DNA from: Streptomyces anulatus
GTDB taxonomy: Bacteria > Actinomycetota > Actinomycetes > Streptomycetales > Streptomycetaceae
NCBI RefSeq assembly: GCF_000721175.1
Contig: NZ_JOEZ01000036.1
Location: 1 to 60,928, forward strand
Length of the DNA stretch: 60,928 bases
Direction: 5' to 3'
In this document: positions 17,548 to 26,087 of the stretch, piece after piece
Layout: the number at the start of each line of letters is the position of its first letter
Position numbering within the stretch: position 1 is the stretch's first letter
Notes under the pieces: model-generated
Database searches by the model: none
The model's input: only the letters and a program-made list of their open reading frames with translations
What the model was told of the DNA's origin: nothing
Position numbers and translations under genes: made by a program

Positions 17548-18251
17548 GTGGATCCGGCGCGGACGGCGGCACGGCCCTCCCCGCGGAAGCCGGCCCCGCC
17601 GTCACCCTCCTGGTCGCGGACGACGACGAGGTGACCCGCAGCGGCCTGAGCATGCTGCTCGGCGCCCAGCCGGGCATCACGGTGGTCGGCGAGGCCGCCG
17701 ACGGCGTCGAGGCGGTCGACCGGGCGCGGAGCCTGCGGCCGGACGTGGTCCTGATGGACGTCCGCATGCCGCGTCTCAACGGGATCGACGCCACCCGCCG
17801 ACTGCTGGCCGAAACGGCCGACCCGCCGAAGGTCGTGGTGATCACCACCTTCGAGAACGACGGCTACGTCACCGCCGCCCTCAGCGCGGGCGCCAGCGGC
17901 TTCGTCCTCAAACGGTTCCCGGTCCGCCGGATCGCCGAAGCGGTCCGGGTGGTGGCGGCGGGCGAAGCGGTTCTCTTCCCGGCCGCACTGGGCCGCATGG
18001 TCGCCGCCCGCCCGCTGGGTTCCGCGCAGGCTCTGCCGCAAGCCGCCCTGACCGGCCGGGAGGAGGAGGTACTGCGGCTGATGGCCACCGGGCTCTCCAA
18101 TCCGGAGATCGCGGAGGCTCTCACGGTGAGCCTGGAGACGGTCAAGACCCACGTCGGGAACGTGCTGACCAAGCTCGGCGCGCAGAACCGGACCCATGCG
18201 GTGGTGATCGCCTACGAGTCCGGCCTGGTGGTCCCGCGCTTCGCCGAATGA
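17544..18251 (+). CDS. Response regulator, NarL/LuxR family
   Basis: A 235-residue regulator. The receiver domain has the acidic pocket VADDDEV, the phosphorylated Asp in DVVLMDVRMP, Thr in VVITTF and Lys in FVLKRF. The C-terminal LuxR helix-turn-helix reads LTGREEEVLRLMATGLSNPE, then VKTHVGNVL. It is partner of the overlapping kinase and likely acts on nearby envelope genes. Confidence 0.9.
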   Translation: MSGSGADGGTALPAEAGPAVTLLVADDDEVTRSGLSMLLGAQPGITVVGEAADGVEAVDRARSLRPDVVLMDVRMPRLNGIDATRRLLAETADPPKVVVITTFENDGYVTAALSAGASGFVLKRFPVRRIAEAVRVVAAGEAVLFPAALGRMVAARPLGSAQALPQAALTGREEEVLRLMATGLSNPEIAEALTVSLETVKTHVGNVLTKLGAQNRTHAVVIAYESGLVVPRFAE

Positions 18252-18525
18252 CCGGCTTACGCCGTCCTCACAGTCGCCCGCACGGCCGCTCACCTCGGCG
18301 GCGGCCGGGACGTCGTCCTCAGCGTGCGGCTCCTCCTCCCGCCCCTGCCCAGGCGGCAGCCGAAGGGTGCTTTTCGGACAACCATGGGCCACCCGGGTGA
18401 GTGCAGACAACCCGATCGGGCTTCCGCCGCCTCTCACAGGCCGGACACAGCGTCGCCACCGGTGAGTTGGGGCCGTGCTGCTCGTCCGCGTTCCGCCACG
18501 CACCCGAAAGCCGGAAGTACGAGGA
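18252..18525. other. Intergenic region, no gene seen
   Basis: A 274-bp gap holding the end of the two-component transcript and the promoter of the lysyl-oxidase-like gene. The only clear element is the ribosome binding site (GTACGAGGA) directly before the ATG at 18526. Confidence 0.5.
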
Positions 18526-20328
18526 ATGATGACCAGATCCCCGCAGAGCAGCACGAACCGCCTGACCCGCCCCTCGATCGCCATCGCCGCGGCCGTCGCC
18601 GTGACAGCGGGCGTCGTCGCCGCCGCGCCCGACGCCAAGACGGCGGAGCCGACGCCGAAGCTCAGCCTGATCGCCGCCTCCACCTCGGTGACGCTCGACT
18701 CGTGGAAGGAGGAGCCCGGCGTCTATCTGGACCTCGGGACGTACCTCACCTCCGAGAACGGCGCCTTCGAGCTCAAGGTGACCCGGAAGTCCTACAAGGA
18801 CCCGGTCGTCGCCGAGCAGATCCTCCGGAACGGGAAGAAGACCACGGCCAAGGCTCTGCCCGCCGGGCTGGTGAAGGACTTCTCCGGGCTGCCGGGCTTC
18901 GCGAAGATCTCGGTCACCGACGCGGCGGGCAGGACCGTGCTGAGCAAGACCGAGGCCTTCTGCCCGAACAACGCCTCCGGGCGGATCCGGCCGGACGCCC
19001 CCGCCAACTCGAAGTATCCGCAGAGCTGTCCGGTGAACCCCTTCACCCTCGGCTCGGTGTGGGGCGTCGAGAACGGCTGGGCGTCCAACACCTACGCCGG
19101 CTACTACTCCGACCCGGTCCAGCTGGCCGCCGGGACCTACACCGCCAAGATCTCCGTGACGAAGAAGTACCGCGACCTCTTCGGCATCGCCAACAAGCCG
19201 CAGACCGTCAAGGTCGTCGTGCGCGAGCGCAGTTGGGAGGAAGAGGAGGGCGCGGGCGTGGCCGCCGAACCCCGCGGCGCGGCCCCCGGGTCCGCCACCT
19301 CGGCGCACGGCGCGCACGGCGGACACGAAGGGCACGGGCAGACCGACGCCGCGCCCGCCGCGCCTTCCGCCCACGCCGGACACGGCGCTCCCGCCCGTAC
19401 CGAGGCCCCCGCCACCCGGACGACCGGCGCCGGTTCCACGTTCAACGTCGGTCACGGGCCCTACCCGCCCGCTCCGCCCGCCCTGCCCTGGGCGCTGAAG
19501 AAGGAGTCGCTCCAGCGGCAGGCCTTCTCCGCCGCCGAGGTCGGCGACCGTGCCGGGCAGACCGACGGGTCGCGCCGGGCCCCGGCGGTCGAGCCCAACG
19601 CGAAGCGGCCCACCGGCAAGGCGACCGTGCCCGACGTGCCCAAGCCGGACCTGCGCTCGCTGCCCGCCTACGGCATCACCGTCAGCGACGGCTACGAGGA
19701 GGTGCCCGGCAAGGACTACCTCGCCTTCAGCGCCAACGTGTGGAACGCGGGCCCGGCCAAGCTCGTCGTGGACGGCTTCCGTTCCCCGGGCAAGGAGCTG
19801 ATGGACGCCTACCAGTACTTCTACGACGCCGACGGCAAGCAGGTCGGCTACACCCCGACCGGCACCATGGAGTGGGACCCGCGCCCCGGCCACGAGCACT
19901 GGCACTTCACGGACTTCGCCAGCTACCGGCTGCTGAAGGCCGACAAGAAGGAGTCGGTGCGCAGCGGCAAGGAGGCGTTCTGCCTGGCCAACACCGACGC
20001 CGTCGACTACACGGTGAAGAACGCCAACTGGCACCCGGACAACACCGACCTGTCCACCGCGTGCGGCAAGGAGAACTCGGTCTCCGTCCGCGAGGTGCTC
20101 GACGTCGGCTCCGGTGACACCTACACCCAGGACCTGCCCGGCCAGTCCTTCGACATCACGGACCTGCCGAACGGCACGTACTACATCCAGGTCCTCGCCA
20201 ACCCGGAGAACCGGCTCAAGGAGACGAACCACAAGAACAACAGCGCGCTGCGCAAGGTCGTCCTCGGAGGGAAGAAGGGCGCCCGCACGGTGAAGGTTCC
20301 CGCCCATCACCTGGTGAACGCCAACTAG
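18526..20328 (+). CDS. Secreted lysyl-oxidase-like copper protein
   Basis: A 600-residue exported protein. The signal peptide runs about residues 1-32 (hydrophobic core SIAIAAAVAVTAGVVAAAP). The first 240 residues form a beta-rich domain of unknown role. A His/Gly/Ala-rich linker follows (HGAHGGHEGHG, around residues 262-310). The C-terminal 200 residues match the lysyl oxidase fold: the Cu-binding motif in GHEHWHFTDFASY and the tail NGTYYIQVLANPENRLKETN. Lysyl oxidases deaminate peptidyl lysine oxidatively. The His-rich linker may help acquire copper. Two adjacent ATGs (18526 and 18529) could each be the start. Confidence 0.8.
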   Translation: MMTRSPQSSTNRLTRPSIAIAAAVAVTAGVVAAAPDAKTAEPTPKLSLIAASTSVTLDSWKEEPGVYLDLGTYLTSENGAFELKVTRKSYKDPVVAEQILRNGKKTTAKALPAGLVKDFSGLPGFAKISVTDAAGRTVLSKTEAFCPNNASGRIRPDAPANSKYPQSCPVNPFTLGSVWGVENGWASNTYAGYYSDPVQLAAGTYTAKISVTKKYRDLFGIANKPQTVKVVVRERSWEEEEGAGVAAEPRGAAPGSATSAHGAHGGHEGHGQTDAAPAAPSAHAGHGAPARTEAPATRTTGAGSTFNVGHGPYPPAPPALPWALKKESLQRQAFSAAEVGDRAGQTDGSRRAPAVEPNAKRPTGKATVPDVPKPDLRSLPAYGITVSDGYEEVPGKDYLAFSANVWNAGPAKLVVDGFRSPGKELMDAYQYFYDADGKQVGYTPTGTMEWDPRPGHEHWHFTDFASYRLLKADKKESVRSGKEAFCLANTDAVDYTVKNANWHPDNTDLSTACGKENSVSVREVLDVGSGDTYTQDLPGQSFDITDLPNGTYYIQVLANPENRLKETNHKNNSALRKVVLGGKKGARTVKVPAHHLVNAN

Positions 20329-20371
20329 TCCTTCTCAACGGGGCGTTGATGCGCTCCGCCCGTACGTTCCG

Positions 20372-20401
20372 CCGGCCCCGGGAAAGTGCTCCCGGGGCCG
20401 G
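20372..20401 (+). terminator. Rho-independent-like terminator after the lysyl oxidase gene
   Basis: CCGGCCCCGGG and CCCGGGGCCGG form a perfect 11-bp stem with an 8-nt loop, 43 bp past the stop codon. There is no long T tract, as is common in Streptomyces. Confidence 0.8.
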
Positions 20402-20748
20402 TGGCACGCGGGGACCCAAACCCGAGTTCTCGCCAACTCACCCGTGCGCCCCTCACCCCGGCCCCGCCCCACCGCTGCTCCACGGCCGCAGCCCCGGCCC
20501 CGCCGCGACTGGGCCGGTCAGGGACACGCTCAGGCGCCCACACGGCGCCCGGGGTGCCACGGAGGGATCCCCTCCGCCTCGCGGGTACGGGGAGGGGGTT
20601 CGCGGCGGACACCCGCGCCGACCAGGCAATGCATCGATTACCTATGCGTAGTGCATGCGTGGCGCAATTCACTCCCCTCAAGGGGTGGTTCTGGAAACAT
20701 CTACGCCAACGAGATCGGGCCATACATACCGCCGCGGGGGGAGTGGCC
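20402..20748 (+). promoter_or_regulatory. Leader and promoter region of the conflict-system cluster
   Basis: A 350-bp region without a gene. From about 20625 the base composition drops in GC, and the sequence carries imperfect ATGCAT/TGCATG palindromic elements followed by CCCCTCAAGGGG, before a GGGGGGAG ribosome binding site at 20736-20743. A Crp-type dimer site could lie in the palindromic part, but I cannot assign one with confidence. Confidence 0.4.
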
Positions 20749-21459
20749 ATGGGGCTGCTCGGCGATGAGCTGGCGTTCGGGCGGGCTCTGACCGCCCCGG
20801 AGTACGAGAGCGTCATGGCCCTGGGACACCGCAAGGAGTACCCGGCCGACACCCCGCTCCTGACCGAGGGCGACCGGACCGGCCATGTGGTGATCATGCT
20901 CCGCGGCTGGGCGACCGTCTCCCGCACCACCGACCGCGGGGCCACCCGGCTCATACTCGGGCTGCGCGGGCCCGGCGAACTCCTCGGAGAAATGGCCGCG
21001 TTGGACAATCACCCGCGCAGCGCCACCGTACGGGCCCTCGGGACCGTCGAGGCGACCGTCATCGGCGGTGACGCGTTCCGCCGGTTCCTCGCCACACATC
21101 CCCGGGTCAGCGGGCTGGTGATACGGCAGCTGACCTTCCGGCTGCGCAGCGCCGACCAGGAGCGCTCCGCCCTCGCCTCGCTGACCGTCCTCCAGCGCCT
21201 GGCGAGCCGGCTCACCGAACTCTCCCGGGTCGCCCCCTCGGGCCCCTACGCGCCGTCCGCGCCCGGCCCCGGGCCCACCGGGGTCGTCGTCCACCTCGCC
21301 CAGGACGAGCTGGCCGCCACCGTCGGGGCCACCCGGGAAGCGGTCGCCAAGGCGCTGCGGCTGCTGCGCACCCAGAACATCGTGCGCACCGGTACCCGCA
21401 TGGTGGAGATCCTCGACCCCGCGCTGCTCGCCCTCCTCGCGGAGGGGCACCGGGAGTAA
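20749..21459 (+). CDS. Crp/Fnr-family transcriptional regulator, first gene of the cluster
   Basis: A 236-residue protein from the ATG at 20749. The N-terminal cyclic-nucleotide-binding beta-roll (about residues 10-130) keeps a recognisable phosphate-binding cassette, GELLGEMAALDNHPRSATV, including the conserved Glu and Arg. A long dimerisation helix follows (around LTVLQRLASRLTELS), then a winged helix-turn-helix (LAQDELAATVGATREAVAKA). Because a cyclase-like gene follows 101 bp downstream, it could sense the nucleotide that protein makes and control the cluster. That link is inference from gene order. Confidence 0.82.
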   Translation: MGLLGDELAFGRALTAPEYESVMALGHRKEYPADTPLLTEGDRTGHVVIMLRGWATVSRTTDRGATRLILGLRGPGELLGEMAALDNHPRSATVRALGTVEATVIGGDAFRRFLATHPRVSGLVIRQLTFRLRSADQERSALASLTVLQRLASRLTELSRVAPSGPYAPSAPGPGPTGVVVHLAQDELAATVGATREAVAKALRLLRTQNIVRTGTRMVEILDPALLALLAEGHRE

Positions 21460-21560
21460 AGCTCTGCCCCGCCGTGTGTAAACGGCTACAGACGGCCTTC
21501 GTCCCGGGCCGGAAGCTGTACGGGACGGCAAGCGGCGGCGGAGAGAGAGCGGGGCACGGG

Positions 21561-22412
21561 GTGGAGCACGACGCGTTGGATGCCGGTGAGGCACGCTACG
21601 AGCTGGTCATCAGCGTGGACGCCAGACGTTCCGGGCAGTACGGCGACGCGGAGAAACCGCGGATGCGGGAGCGGATCTACCGGGTTCTGGAGAACGCGTT
21701 CGCCCAGGCCGGCGTGGTCCGGGACGCCGTCCACTTGGAGGACCGCGGGGACGGCGTGCTGATGTCGGTGCCCGGCCGGATCGCCGTGACCCGGCTGCTC
21801 GGCCTGTGGATGGTGGAGGTCCACGAGAACCTGCGGGAGGAGAACGGGGGCCTCCTCGTGCCGCTCGGGCTGCGGGTGGCGATGCACGTCGGTCCCGTAC
21901 GCCACGACAGCCGGGGCATCAGCGGGCGCGCGGTCGACCTGACCTGCCGGCTCGCCGACTCCTCCGTCGCCCGGGAGCTGCTGGACCGCGAACGGGCCGA
22001 TCTGGTCCTCGCCGTCTCCGACTCCCTCTACGCCGATGTGGTCTCCGCCGGGGGCAAGTTCATCGAGCCCGCGCGCTTCGCCCCGGCACGGGTCGCCCTG
22101 AAGGAGGGCCCCGTCACCGCCTGGTTCCACCTGCCGGGGCGGCCCGCGCCGGACATCGGGCCGCTCGCACCGGAGGAGCCGGCCGCACCGGCCGCCGGCG
22201 GACCGGCCCCCGCCCCCGCCCCCGCGGTGGAGGGCGGTCAGCGGGACCAGCGGGCCGACGACGGCGACAGCTACGGGGACGTGGACGGCGAGGACGGGGA
22301 GGCACCCGCCCGGTACACGGCGAAGGGCGACCTCTCCGTACACCAGCACAACGTCTACCAGCAGCCCGTGCACATCGGCCGCGTCACCGGCGCCGGCCCC
22401 CGGAAGGACTGA
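21561..22412 (+). CDS. Class III nucleotidyl cyclase-like protein (possible Pycsar-type cyclase)
   Basis: A 283-residue protein. The GTG at 21561 behind a GGAGAGAGAG tract is the preferred start. Residues about 10-175 follow the cyclase homology fold: first metal Asp20 in LVISVDARRSG, the turn with Asp64 in EDRGDGVLMSVP, the strand LRVAMHVGPVRHD, and the helix GRAVDLTCRLADS. In that helix Arg130 is kept, but the usual Asn is Asp126. The C-terminal third is a Pro/Ala/acidic linker ending in KGDLSVHQHNVYQQPVHIG. Pycsar cyclases make cCMP or cUMP on phage infection. The clustered Pycsar-type effector suggests that role, but activity and product are not shown by sequence. Confidence 0.65.
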   Translation: MEHDALDAGEARYELVISVDARRSGQYGDAEKPRMRERIYRVLENAFAQAGVVRDAVHLEDRGDGVLMSVPGRIAVTRLLGLWMVEVHENLREENGGLLVPLGLRVAMHVGPVRHDSRGISGRAVDLTCRLADSSVARELLDRERADLVLAVSDSLYADVVSAGGKFIEPARFAPARVALKEGPVTAWFHLPGRPAPDIGPLAPEEPAAPAAGGPAPAPAPAVEGGQRDQRADDGDSYGDVDGEDGEAPARYTAKGDLSVHQHNVYQQPVHIGRVTGAGPRKD

Positions 22413-22414
22413 GC

Positions 22415-25033
22415 ATGGCCGACGAAGCAGTGGCCGAGGGCCCGGCCGAACGCGCGGCCCCGCAGCCGAAGGACGCCCGCTCTCCCGAGGCACCGCCGCG
22501 CGGTGAGGCGCGGAAGGACGACAGGGCCAAGGACGCCCCGGACGGCAAAGGTTCGCCCGGACCCTCCGACTCCTCCGACGGCCCGGGCGCCTCCGGTTCC
22601 GCCGACGACGAGGCCGCCGAGCGGGAGAAGGAGCGCGAGCGCGCCGCGGACCGCTTCAAGGACCTGACCCGCGACCCGCTCGCCGAGGACGAGGGGGAGA
22701 AGGAGCCGACCGACCTCGCCGCCGCCACGCGCGCCCGCCGCGCCGGGCAGAAACTCCTCACCAGCGGCCGGGACTTCACCAGCTTCGACCGCTCGCGCAT
22801 CGCCCACGCCCACGTCGGCGACATCAACGTCTCCCTCGACGCCCGGCGTTCCGGTCTCACGATGCGCGGCGGCCCGGTCCCCGAGGAGGAGCTGCGGCGG
22901 CTGCGGCGGGCCCACATCGAGCCGGAGGGGTACGTACGGCTGCGCCGGGCGCTGGAATCCCGCCGGCTGCTGGTGCTCGGCGGGGCCCCCGGCACCGGCC
23001 GGACCAGCACCGCCCTGGCGCTCCTGGACGAGGTCACCCGTAACGGCGAGGGCGCGGAGAACGGCGAGCGGGTGCGCCGCGCCGCCCCGGAGGAAGGGGT
23101 GCGCAAGCTGGCCGACGAGGTGGCCGGCGGGGAGGGCGGCCACCGGCGCGGCACCGGGTATCTGCTGGAGCCCGCCCTGGACCGGCCGGGCACGCTGCCG
23201 CCCGACGAGATGGACCTGGACCAGCTGGCCTCGGCCCTGGCCGAGCGGGGCTCGTACGCGGTGGTCGTGGTGAGCGTCGGCTCGGCGGCGAACCCGCTGC
23301 TGGCCGGGCGGTACGGGGCGATCTGCCCGCCCGCCCCCACCCGTGAACTGGTCGCCGTCCGGCTGCGGGAGCGGCTGGAGGAGGAACACGGCGACCGGGA
23401 GGCGGACGGGTGCGGGGAGGGAGCCCTGGGCCGGAGCGGGGACGGGAGCGGGGACGGAGACGGGCACCGCGGCGGGGACGGAGACGGGGGCCGGAGCAGC
23501 GACCGGGGCGGGTCGATCGCCGGGCTGCTCGCCCGCGCGGCCGAGCTCCGTGAGGACCCCGAGGTCACCGAGGCGGTGGGGCTCGACGACCTGCGCCCCG
23601 CCGAGGCCGAGCTGTTCGCCTCCCTGCTGGCCGGGCACCTCCTGGGCACCGTCAGCCGCGAGGAGCTGCTGTCCGGGTGCCGCGGGCTCGCGGCCGTCCA
23701 GGCGTACGAGTGGTTCGCCGGGGTGGACCGGGCGCTGGCCGCCCCGCCGCCCGGCGACGGCCGGACGCCCGTGCGGTCCGGCACCGCCGCCCTGTTCCAC
23801 CCGGTGGCGTTCCGGATCGCGCTCGCGGTACTCGGCGGCGCGTCGCACAGCGCGGTGTCCTCCGCCGCCCACCTGCTGACCTGGGAACTGTCCGTACAGA
23901 GCGATCCGGACAGCACCCCAGCGCGCCCCCTGTTCTGCGACGACCCGGAATCCGACCTGGCGCTCTCGCGCGCCCGGCCGGTCGACGGGGACGTCGACGT
24001 GGCGGGCGCCGAGGTGAAGGGGCGGCTGGTCTTCTACCGGGGGGCCGCGCTGCCCGCCGCCGTGCTTGCCGAGGTCTGGGACCGGCACTTCCCCGTCCGC
24101 GCCCCGGTCGTCCGCTGGCTGCGGCTGCTCGCCGACGACCCCCGGCCGCAGGTGTCGATGCGCGCCGCGGTGGCCGCCGGGGAGCTGTCCGTACGGGACT
24201 TCGAGCACGGGTACACGGAGGTGGTCCGGCCGCTCGCCGAGGCGCCCACGCCGCGCCGCAGGGTCTTCGCCGCCACCGCGCTGGACCAGGCCGCCGGTCA
24301 CGCCTCGCACCGCCGGGCGGTGCGCAAGGTGGTCGACGACTGGGCGCGGTACGGCTCGGCGTCGCTGCGCTGGACGGCGGCCATGGCGCTCGGCTACGGG
24401 CGGTCCGCCGACTCGATGGACGACACCCTGGACACGCTGGCCCGGATCGGGGTCCGCGACGACGGGGAGCTGCTGGCCGTGGCCTCCCTCAACGTGGTCC
24501 GGCTGCTGACGCTCCCGGAGTGCCCGACCGTGCTGAAGCGGCTGGCCGACTGGACCGCGCACCGCGGCGAGGAGTACCAGGACCTCGCCCTGGTGACCAT
24601 CGTCCGGCTGGCGCTGATCGACGTGGACGAGGTCCTCGACGACGAGCCCGGCACCCCGCTGGGCGACCGGGGGGACTGGCCTCTGCTGCTCGCGCTGACC
24701 GCGACCCGGCCCGAACTGACCGGGCGGCTGGCCGACCTGTTCTGGACGGCGCTCAACACCGCGCGGTCCCAGGACGTGGCGCTCGACGCCCTGGAGCACA
24801 TGGTGCGCTCCGCGACCCGCGAGAACGGCCGCGAGTGGACGCGGCCGGGACTGGCCGCCCTGCTGCCGGCCCTGATCGCCGAGGAGCGCGACCAGCGGCG
24901 GCTGGACTGGCTGCTGCGCCGAATGATGAGGGATCAGGACCGTCCGCTCACCGCCGAAGCGGCGCGCGCCCTGTGGCGGCTCGCCGTGCCCGCGCGGCAG
25001 CGGGGGTCCGACGAGGAGGAGAGTCATGGCTGA
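22415..25033 (+). CDS. P-loop NTPase with C-terminal HEAT-like repeats
   Basis: An 872-residue protein two bases after the cyclase-like stop, with a GGAAGGA ribosome binding site. The first 120 residues are disordered and charged (EREKERERAADRFKD). A short HVGDINVSLDARR motif precedes a nucleotide-binding domain. Its Walker A is LGGAPGTGRTST (about residues 187-198), with Arg in place of the usual Lys. A likely Walker B strand is AVVVVSVGS. Gly/Asp-rich low-complexity sequence separates this from a helical C-terminus (about 560-860) with repeated pairs of helices reminiscent of HEAT repeats. The layout resembles STAND-like NTPase sensors in bacterial conflict systems. I do not know a named family for it. 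Confidence 0.6.
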   Translation: MADEAVAEGPAERAAPQPKDARSPEAPPRGEARKDDRAKDAPDGKGSPGPSDSSDGPGASGSADDEAAEREKERERAADRFKDLTRDPLAEDEGEKEPTDLAAATRARRAGQKLLTSGRDFTSFDRSRIAHAHVGDINVSLDARRSGLTMRGGPVPEEELRRLRRAHIEPEGYVRLRRALESRRLLVLGGAPGTGRTSTALALLDEVTRNGEGAENGERVRRAAPEEGVRKLADEVAGGEGGHRRGTGYLLEPALDRPGTLPPDEMDLDQLASALAERGSYAVVVVSVGSAANPLLAGRYGAICPPAPTRELVAVRLRERLEEEHGDREADGCGEGALGRSGDGSGDGDGHRGGDGDGGRSSDRGGSIAGLLARAAELREDPEVTEAVGLDDLRPAEAELFASLLAGHLLGTVSREELLSGCRGLAAVQAYEWFAGVDRALAAPPPGDGRTPVRSGTAALFHPVAFRIALAVLGGASHSAVSSAAHLLTWELSVQSDPDSTPARPLFCDDPESDLALSRARPVDGDVDVAGAEVKGRLVFYRGAALPAAVLAEVWDRHFPVRAPVVRWLRLLADDPRPQVSMRAAVAAGELSVRDFEHGYTEVVRPLAEAPTPRRRVFAATALDQAAGHASHRRAVRKVVDDWARYGSASLRWTAAMALGYGRSADSMDDTLDTLARIGVRDDGELLAVASLNVVRLLTLPECPTVLKRLADWTAHRGEEYQDLALVTIVRLALIDVDEVLDDEPGTPLGDRGDWPLLLALTATRPELTGRLADLFWTALNTARSQDVALDALEHMVRSATRENGREWTRPGLAALLPALIAEERDQRRLDWLLRRMMRDQDRPLTAEAARALWRLAVPARQRGSDEEESHG

Positions 25034-26087
25034 GGAGAACGGCGTGGCCGAGAACGGTGCGCTGGACGCGTCGACGCCCGCGGGCCCGTTCCTGCGGGAG
25101 TACAAGCCGACGGGCTCGTTCCGGCAGGGCGGCGCCCGCACCACGTCGGTGCTGTTCTACCGGCGGGGCTACAGCGTGGCCGGGGTCTCCGGCATCGACC
25201 ACTACGACAAGCCGCCGCTGGCCCGGCCGCACACCATCTGCGAGATCGCCGTCGGCACCTACGTCACCACGCTGAAGATGGAGCTGCCCGCCGCCGGCGG
25301 GGCGACGTTCTTCAAGGCGGAGGTGGACATCCACTGGACCGTCGAGGACCCGCACCTGGTGGCGGTGGAGGTGGTCACCGACATCGCCCGGCGGCTCACC
25401 GCGCCGACCCTGGAGCGGCTGCGGGAGATCTCCGCCCAGTTCCCGGTGCACCAGGCGGAACAGGCCAACACCGCCATCACCCGGACGTGCGTCTCCGGCC
25501 GGTGGAACGACCTCGGCGCCGACCTCGGGCTGCGGGTGCGGCTGTACGTACGGCTGCGGGTGGACGACCGGACGATCGGCCACACGGAGGCCGTCCGGGA
25601 GGAGGCGTCCGCGTCCGAGCTGAAGTCGATCCGCCAGGAGCGCTACCTCACGATGCTGCGGGGCGGCGAGCTGGAGCAGCTCAGCCACATGCTGGCCTCG
25701 GATCCCGAGGCGGCCAACAACTTCCTGGAGAAGATCCGCCAGGAGGGCCGGCAGGACGAGAAGGACCGCGTCGACCGGCTCTTCGACATGGTCGCCAGCG
25801 GCCAGATCCCCTCCAGCGAGATGGACGCCCAGGCGCTCGCCTATCTCAACCGCGAACGCCTCAGCATCCAGGGCCCCGTCGGCAACCGGCTCGCCCGTCG
25901 CCGCCCGCAGGAGCTGGAGCCCGCCCGTGAGGAGCCGTTCACCCCCGACTGGGTGTCGGACGAACCTCCGGTGCGGCGGCGCCCCCGGCCCGGCCCGGAC
26001 GCCGGACCCGGCCCCGTATCCGAGCCGCCCGCGCCGCGCGCCCGCCCGCGCGACGACGGCTGGGGCTGGGCGGAGGGCGACGGATGA
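25026..26087 (+). CDS. SPFH/band-7-like protein
   Basis: A 353-residue protein overlapping the NTPase gene by 8 bp. Residues about 55-260 suggest an SPFH (stomatin/flotillin-like) domain: alternating strands such as KMELPAAGGATFFKAEVDIH and WTVEDPHLVAVEV, then an Arg/Glu-rich helical region EEASASELKSIRQERYLTML that could form the coiled coil of such oligomers. No transmembrane segment is seen, so membrane association would be indirect. The C-terminus is a Pro/Arg-rich tail. SPFH proteins scaffold membrane microdomains, which would suit the membrane effector encoded next. The assignment is tentative. Confidence 0.5.
   Translation: MAEENGVAENGALDASTPAGPFLREYKPTGSFRQGGARTTSVLFYRRGYSVAGVSGIDHYDKPPLARPHTICEIAVGTYVTTLKMELPAAGGATFFKAEVDIHWTVEDPHLVAVEVVTDIARRLTAPTLERLREISAQFPVHQAEQANTAITRTCVSGRWNDLGADLGLRVRLYVRLRVDDRTIGHTEAVREEASASELKSIRQERYLTMLRGGELEQLSHMLASDPEAANNFLEKIRQEGRQDEKDRVDRLFDMVASGQIPSSEMDAQALAYLNRERLSIQGPVGNRLARRRPQELEPAREEPFTPDWVSDEPPVRRRPRPGPDAGPGPVSEPPAPRARPRDDGWGWAEGDG

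Noticed and set aside
25026..26087. Conventional stomatin or flotillin
   Set aside because: There is no N-terminal membrane hairpin and similarity is only in predicted fold pattern, so I call it SPFH-like and keep confidence low.
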